Shown here piece after piece: positions 52,101 through 61,100 of a stretch of DNA of 64,000 bases (position 1 is its first letter; each line of letters starts with the position of its first letter). The position numbers and the translations under genes are program-made. Under the pieces are notes generated by a model. It saw only the letters and a program-made list of their open reading frames with translations. It had not been told where the DNA came from and did no database searches. The stretch lies in assembly GCA_916610825.1 (NCBI GenBank), contig OU744446.1:2368501-2432500 (forward strand), given 5' to 3'. The DNA is from Haliclystus octoradiatus. Taxonomy: Eukaryota; Cnidaria; Staurozoa; Stauromedusae; Haliclystidae.

Positions 52101-55100
52101 TTTCATGAACCCACAAAAAGTGCTCATGAGCTGTTCATAAGACTATATATTAGAGAATGATGAACGCTTGACTATAGACATAACAATACAATGTAATAAC
52201 TTCATGGATGGCAAAACATCAATAGATTGCTCGATGCGGATATGCAGAGCAGTATAGAAATAAAGTATTCTAAGAATACAATGTATGTAGTTTCTCAAAA
52301 GAAGATATGAGATCATGCATAATATCGTATTATTCTTGAATAGATATAGGAAATATTCTATCCCCTACTAATAGTTTGAATACCAAGGCCATTATATTGA
52401 GTGGGCATGAGGAGATTTTACCAAGCCCCACCTAGGTTTTACTGCTAGAAAATTTCCTTGCTAGATTTTCTTTAGCTCCATTGTTCTATTGGACTATCTT
52501 GGTGTCTTTTGACATCAACCCTGAGATAATAATTCAAGTATTCATACACATAAACTGCCCGTTTCATCACAGAGCCTGTTGCGTTGTTTACGTCAAACCG
52601 ATTCTGATATCATTTGCATATCCCCTGCGAAAAACAGTTCAGGAGTTCATGAACAGTTCATGAACCCTCACAGACAGTTCATGAACAGTTCATAAAAATT
52701 TGGGGCCATTTAACGTTCATGAACTGTTCATGAACTGTTCATGAACTCCTGAAACTATTTTCGCAGGGGATACATTGTACAATTGTAATTGGGAATAGCC
52801 ATGGGAATAACCTCTGCGAAAAATGTTGTTGATTTATTATCTTTTTTTTCATATTCATTTCAAGATTTAACAGTTGATGAACGTTAAATCTCCTGTTTTT
52901 ATAGACAGTTTTCATGAATTGGTCATTTAACTGTTCTTTTTACTATTTACCTCATTCAATTCAGATTCATGTCTGTTTAAGCGCCTGAAATTTCCGTTTT
53001 TTTCTCAGAAATATGATATTGAGTCATCGTTGCCATAACAACCATCTTAGGAATGATTTACATAATTCCACAGATAGCCAGGAGACCGGGAAAAACGTAG
53101 CCATTCAACCTTCATGATTTGTTTTCGCAGAGAGTCATGAACATGAATTTATCCAATTTTTTATAAACTGTTCACGGAGTGCTCATAAACACGTTTGCAT
53201 TCAAACTATTCTGATTAATTTGCGTTATAATTAATTCGATATTCAATGATGTATTTTATATCTTATTCTGCATTTTTAGATTCCAGAACTAAATCAGCAA
53301 TTTACCATTGAATTATATCAATCATCAGAGGGACGTATCAACCAAAGTGAAAATACTGTGATTATAACTATCTTATCAAACGACTATCCGTTTGGTTTAT
53401 TTGTACTTTCACCTGATCAAATAATTATAAATGAAGCGAACAATTCGATGGCATCTATTAACATTTATAGAGAACGAAGCAGTAATGGTACTGTTCATGT
53501 TAGCGTCTCTACAAGATCACCCAGCGTAATAGATAATAGTATGATACCTGCTAAAGCTAATGATGATTATATATCGGTATCAGAAGTATTAATATTTGGA
53601 CCTGGCGAAATTAATAAAACATTGAATGTAAAAATTATAGAAGATTCTATTCCAGAAGCAAGGGAGTACTTTATTGTGGAAATCACAAATGTTCGGCTAA
53701 TTGATGTGATATCTAACGGTAAGTAATGTACTTTATATTGCAAGATAAATTTTATGAAATAAGATTCTTTAATATCAAGTAGGTTTTCTGCAATCTGATT
53801 GGTTGAAAGAGCGTACATGAACTCCTAGGGTGAAACATGGCTCCGAAAACCGGGGAAAGCCGCTAGCTTTAAAAATTTATATCTGTAACAAAATACAGAA
53901 ATTGTAACTTTCTGATAACAATCCAATAAATATCTCAATTATGGCAGCGATTTGCAAAACGATATTTATCTCAAGATGTTTATATTTATATAAAAATGTG
54001 GTAAATGAGTTATTAGTTGTGCAGCGTGCAAAATAAAAACACAGAATGATGGACACTTATAGGCTACGCTGTTTCAAGGTTAACCTAAAATTTAAATAGC
54101 AATTACTGCATTAATTTGCTAAAGAACTATTGTACCACTTATATTACAGACGTTCTTGTATATGTCTTTCTTTATTCAACAATATCTATCTTGTTGTGGA
54201 TGTGGAAAACCCTTTGCTTGATTCATGAATTGAAATTGAATTTTAAAATGTGAATTTTGTTAATTGAAAATTTGCGGTCAAATGAGATTCCTACGTTTGT
54301 TTTATTTAAGAAAAGGGTTACCACACGCTTGCAAATGTTTGTATTCATAATTACTAATCTCGAAAAAGTTGGAGACACTCGAGAGGCTAAAAATCACTCG
54401 CTCGGAGCTCTTGATTTTTAGCGCTTCTTTCGTGTCTCCCAACTTTTTCTTGTTTAGTAAATATGAAAGAAAACATGGCAAGTGTGTGATAACCCTTTAA
54501 CAAAACACCCCCTACCGAAATCATTTTACATGAATTTTGAAGTGTTCATAAACAGTTCATTTATGTACGGGGTTGGTTCAATGGAATATCTCAGTTGAGA
54601 CTTTACTGACATCACCCCCCCCCCCCCCAACCAACATAGACAGGTGGTATCTACAAAATGAAGATGACCAATCAATATTTCATACTATAAAATATGTATG
54701 TAACATCAACTTATACGATGTAGGTACTCTGGTACATTGACAACTCCCTGTGAAAAACAGTTCAGGAGTTCATGGCCCAAATATATATGAACTATTCATT
54801 ATAGATAGATGATCTTTATATACAGGATCGATTCTATAGAATAAAAAGTTTCATATTATAAAACAATTCATTTTACAAGATGATACATCTTGTAGAAAAT
54901 TTAATGAATTCATGAACAGTCCTCGAGAACAGCACATGACCCTGATGAACTTTCATAAAGGGAATACCTTGTTCATGAACAGTTTGTGATATATAGTTAA
55001 TAAATATATCGTGAAAGTTCATGATAGGCAAATGATCCACTTTTTGTGGACCTTTATGAACCGTTAATGGAAGAAAATGGCGTCATTCAACCCCTATGAA

Positions 55101-58100
55101 ATGTGTTTCACAACGGATATATAAATTTTGATCTTCATACAAGCAAACTTGTATATTACTCAGAGGATAATCTTCCTACAAGGATATCAAATGACAGTTA
55201 TTAGCATAGCATATTAGTTATCAGAATTTATTTGATTCATTATGATTCAATTGTTGTTTTAGTTGGACCAGATTCACTTCCTGCTATTGGCCAACAAAGC
55301 ACAACTAATGTGATAATCAATTCAAATGACTTTGCAAATGGCGTTTTACAATTCTCAGCTTCTCGTATTAATTTAACCGAGGATGATAATCAGAGTTTTG
55401 TTAATATTACACGTACGAGTGGTCTCTTTGGACAGGTAACCCTATGACGTCATGAATATCACTGAATTATAATCATAAATCAAAACACAAATCAGGCATT
55501 CAGATTTGCTGCTGATAGTTTCACGCCTTTGGTGATCATCAGGCAATTCCCTTGCGAAAAACAGTTCAGGAGTTCATGAACATTTCATGAACGTTAAATG
55601 GCTCCAATTTTTCTGAACTGTTCATGAACAATTCATGAACCCTCACAGACAGTTCATGAACAGTTCATGAAATTTGGGGTCATTTAACGTTCATGAACTC
55701 TTCATGAACTTTTCATGAACTGTTCATGAGCTGTTCTAGAACTCCTGAACTGTTTTCGTAGGGGTTAGATTGAATTGCTTGATGACAGTTAAAGGCATGA
55801 AGCCATTAGTAGCCTATATGAATGTCTGATTTTTGCGTTTGTATTGAACCTCTACTTTAGTCGAGGCTCGTTATTTCTGGCATGCCAAAACAAATTCGGA
55901 AGTGTTCTCAAAAACAGCAAAAAGTCAACACAAGTTAGAATATGCAGTGTTGTCCAGGGCCCAAATTTTCATCAACAGTTCTTTAACCTTCACGGACAGT
56001 TCATGAGCAGTTCATGAAAATTTTGGGGTATTTAACGTTCGTGAACGGTTTCAAATGGGCTGGATTCTGATTCTATTCAGAATGAAATTATGATAATTTA
56101 TTTTGAGAGCAGGAAAGGATTATTAGCGTATATAGCGTTATTATAATAGCATACCGGTAATAGTATGATATAAAAATTAACATTAGACTAAGTTGTAGCT
56201 AGTCAGAAGCATGATGTTGCGGCGGTGCTCATCAGATATATCAAGCCTTTATTGTTGTCTATTTCAGGTTTCTATTAGCTATGAAATCATTAATGGCCCA
56301 TCATTAACATCAGACGATTACGTTGTACGTTCATTTGAAGTTGTTTTTAACAAAGGAGATTCTGTAAAAATCTTACCCGTAACAATTGCTAATGATGATA
56401 TTCCAGAATTCAATGAACAATTTACGATCAGGCTATTACCGCAGAGTATCAAAGGTGGAGCTGTCATTGGTGCTATAGATGAATGTATTGTTTTTATCGC
56501 TGAAAATGATTACCCGTATGGACTTCTTGGTGAGTGATTTTTTAATGGATATAATGTGGAGAGTTTCTGATGAGTCTCTCGGCTGGAACGAAGCCTGTGT
56601 CATATCATTAATTATTTAATCAGTGAAGTTGTTATTCAATACTGTCACCATATGTACAGTTTGTTAGAAGGACTTCTGATGTGGTGCCTGATGAGTCTCT
56701 TGGCAGGGACATGCTACACCAGCTTTATAGATAATGTCAAGAGTTGCAAATTTTACAGGCGTGGGCGCTTTTGAGAAGAGGGACTACTTATATTTTACGT
56801 TACTTTTGATGAATTGCAAATAAAAATCTACAAAGGCAATTTTGCTCATTTGGTGAGTGAATTGAGCCAAACAAATGTATGTTTAAAGTTCATATGGAAC
56901 TGAACATTTCATGAACCGTGTATGAGCATGTAATAGCTCATAGACAGACATATCAAATTTTATGAACAGTACAGGGGTCTGAGGATAACTTAGTCAGTCA
57001 ACTTTTAATCAGTTTTCTGGGTGAAAAAAATTGTTGTTCCATGCATGTTCTTCTCTTCTCTATGCACCTAAAACAGTATGTATTTTTGTTAGAATTTTCC
57101 AAGGATTCACTTTCAAACCATTTCAATGAGCCTCGTGGTGATGCTGAACCTGTGATTGTTAAATTGAATGTTACACGGAGTGGAGGTACAGAGGGACCTG
57201 TACAAGTTGTTTGGAATTCAACGAGTGACGCTAATTCAATGATGCAGATTTCACCATCATCTGGACATTTGTTATTCCTTAGCGGAGAATCATGGCGTGA
57301 GCTATCATTTGGAATTGTCCCTGATGATACGGCAGAATTAAATCAGGTAGAAACTCTTTGAAACTTCACATCAAAGGTGTTCATGAACTGTTTGTATGCC
57401 ATGAACATGTTGTGACAATGCCATGAAAATGTAAAAAATAAAAGCAATAATTTTTTAGAGCCATAAAAAGTTTGAAAACCATCAAAACCTTCATATTCAC
57501 AATATTAAAATGAAAACGTAATAAATTTCATGTTTTCTATTCATGCTTTTGGTGTCAGAAGTGCACAGTTCATGAACTTCTGGATAATCTTGAACTACAG
57601 AAACTATTCACAAACAGTTCATGAACTTCTGGATAATCTTGAACTACAGAAACTATTCACAAACAGTTCATGAACTTCTGGATAATCTTGAACTACAGAA
57701 ACTATTCACAAACAGTTCATGAACACCTCTCTCAGCTAATCAAAATTGAGAACATTTGATTGTAAATTTGTTTGTTATCCAGGAAATACCTGCATATCTA
57801 ATAAATTAATGAAAACCCCTACAGAAAAAATCCATGATTTCCTGAACAGCTCATGAGCTTCATGAACAGTTCATGCACCGTTCATGAACGTTTTTTTGTG
57901 GGTTCATAAGCAGTTCATGAACAGTCACAAAGAATTCAAGAACACTTCATGAACCTGCATATCTAATAAATTAATGCAAACAAGTGGAATATTAAGGATT
58001 ATTTAAATCATGTTGTCATTTTTTAAAAGATTTGATTGATATTTTTCATCGCAGACAATTCACATCTTCCTTCAATCAACTATCTACGGCAAGGCTATCA

Positions 58101-61100
58101 TAAGTGATTCTGATGCAAGTGCAACAATTGTTATTTTATCTAACGACCGTCCATTTGGAATTGTAGAATTTGCAAATAGTTCATATAATGTTATGGAACT
58201 TAATATAACGTATACTGCCGGAATTGAATTGAAGCGTTCTAGAAGCTTCTTTGGTTCGTTGGAAGTGCATTACAGGTAACTAATTCAATCATTTTTTGAT
58301 AGTCTCGAAGTGAATTTCTTGAGTTTATCACAATGAAATTTCCTATGCACTTCAGTACAGGTCTGCGAATCCGATCAGACAGGGGTTTTTCTGATTTGAT
58401 TGTTGATCTTTGGATCAGATTGGACTTTTCCATGATATTTTGATCTATGAGATCGAATGTGATTTTTACAGTTTCCTTGGAAATCAAATTAAAATAAAGC
58501 AACAAAAAGCAGTGAGTGGTCGAAGCATTCTCACCAACCACTACTTGAATATATTATGAATTACTTACAGAAAATGTGATTATTTATAAATTAATTATAT
58601 TTAAGATGTTTTGACAAGTCCTCAGATTTAAGTCTTAGTTTTAAACATATGTACATTTTTTGCGCTGAGCAAGTAATTAAAGTTAATGTATTATAAATAT
58701 TTATACAGCATACAGCAAAAGGATGACAGTACACCTTTTATTTAGTAATAGGCATAAGTAGACGGCCATGCCGTGATATTGTTGAGATATTATATGAGAT
58801 ATTTGAATATTTATTTATGAACCCTCCCTTCTTTTGCTATTTATGATCATAAATAAAGTAGAAGGGAATCTGTCGTATCAAATCGGACTTCTCATCACAG
58901 AATCAAAATATATATATGTTTTTTATCAAACAGATTCTGTTTGGATCGGATTCGGATTAAATATTTTTGCAAACATTTGGATTAGAATGCTAGATGCGAT
59001 GCAAACCTCTACAGTCGAGTTTAACATTATCTTAAAGCTACCCTACTGATCATCTCTAATTGCTTTATTGTTTCCACAGTACCTTTGTAACTTCTTCATC
59101 AACCACGGCATCAAGTAACGGAGACTTTGTATCTGTAAACAATGGTATTGCTATATTCAACAATGGTGAAACAACTGCCATTATCAATATTACAATTCTA
59201 GCAGATAATATTCCTGAAATTGATGAACAATTTTCCATTCGTCTTACATCTGTCAGAACTATCAATTATTTACCAAGGCCTGGCAACGAACCAGAAATTG
59301 GTCTCAATAGTATTGTTAATGTGACAATTCTATCTAACGATGCTCCTCAAGGAGAATTTGAGTTAACATTGAGGGTTTCAGATGCCCAGAGTAATGGTCA
59401 AAGATATTCAATTGAAGAACCGCAAGGTGCAGCTTCAGTAGCTGTAGCATTTGTAGTTACTCGAACACAAGGTAAATTATAACAATTATCTATGGATACT
59501 GAGTGTTGTGGTTAAAGGGTTCAGACTTAAATCTGTGACGTAATTAATGGCCTTTGGGGGTAAATTCTATTCTTCAGGCTCTCGGGAGCTAAGTTCTTGC
59601 ATCACAATACAAAATGTCCAAAATCCTAGTTAATCAGGCTTGATTGCAAACAAGAAATTGACTGAATTGTTCTTAAGGAAGTCATACTCAGTCATAGGAT
59701 CATTCATGCTCTTCTGCCGCACTATTCTAATGGACTAGCTCACATGACTGTCAATTGTACGTCTGTTGTTTTAAACATAAAATAGGTTGAGTTAAAGGAG
59801 TTACAATGAATCCTTTCTACCTTGAAGTCTGTTGAAATTAATCCACATCCTTGCATCTTGGATCAATTTCAATAGATACTACTGCGAAAAATAATCAGGA
59901 CTTTATGAACAGTTCATCGACAGTTCATGAAAATGGGGCCATTTAACTTTCATAACTGTTCATGAACTCCTCTAAACTGCCTCAGGGATACTATCATTGC
60001 TGTGAATGAAAAATGCCAAGTCTCTACAAATAGAAGAATGTTCATGCTCTTTCAATAGACCTATACTGTTCGTCTGTGTGTGCATCATTAATTGTAGCAT
60101 CTATGATAATACCTGATAATATCTGATTATTTGTGAATAAATTTGCACTTTTTGATAGGTGTCATGGGAGACGTATCTATTTCTTGGCGTCTTGGTACGA
60201 TCTACACAATTAATATAGCAGATGATATTGACGGTGGTAACGGAGGGTCACTCAATTTCAAAGACGGTGAGAAAGAACAAGCATTTGTTATATCAATTAA
60301 AAACGACACAGTTCCTGAAATCGACGAATACTTTACTGTTGAGTTATATAATCCAACTGGAGGTGCTATCATATCAACTTCAAAAAGTAGTGTAGATGTG
60401 ATTGTTGAAGCAAATGATGACGTAGCTGGAATCATTAGTTTTATGGATAATTCTAAAACAATTACTGTCTTGGAAGGTGACACTGGTACATTGCTTCTAG
60501 AACGTTCATTGCCTGCTAGGGGAAATGTCACTCTAGACTGGAAATTTGTATCTGCAACTGCTTCTGAAGATTTTCAGCCTACACAAGGAAAAGTTTTCTT
60601 TGCACAGGTAATGCTAAATAATTGATACAGTCAAACATGTTATAACGGTCACCTCTCTACAGCAGCCATCTGTTTATAGTGATCACTCTATCTACCTCTC
60701 GTAGTTGGCTGCTATATGCACCTTTTAATGTATCTTTTTTACATTTAATGAGCCATTTGTTATATGATAAAACAATTAATTAAATGAAATACGAAATTAC
60801 TTAATTATGAAATACTAACTGATATAAAGTAAATCATAAGATATATTGCGACATATCGTCAGCACAAATTTGCTCAGGCATCTTCGACCTGATGCCATGC
60901 TACAGAATTCATCATAGATTTTAAAAAGATTTTTACATTTATTCGACAGTCATACCTGCAAAGCAGGTAACCTCAGTACAATGCCATCTGTCAGTGATTA
61001 TTCCAATAATGCAATAGTATCAATGCTAAACACAGTCACATAACATATATTTTGTTCCATTCCAGGGAGCTAGATCTGCATCAGTGATATTCACTGTAAA

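Noticed and set aside
60202-60531. Minus-strand ORF of 109 codons
   Set aside because: It is the shadow of ADGRV1 exon 32 on the opposite strand.
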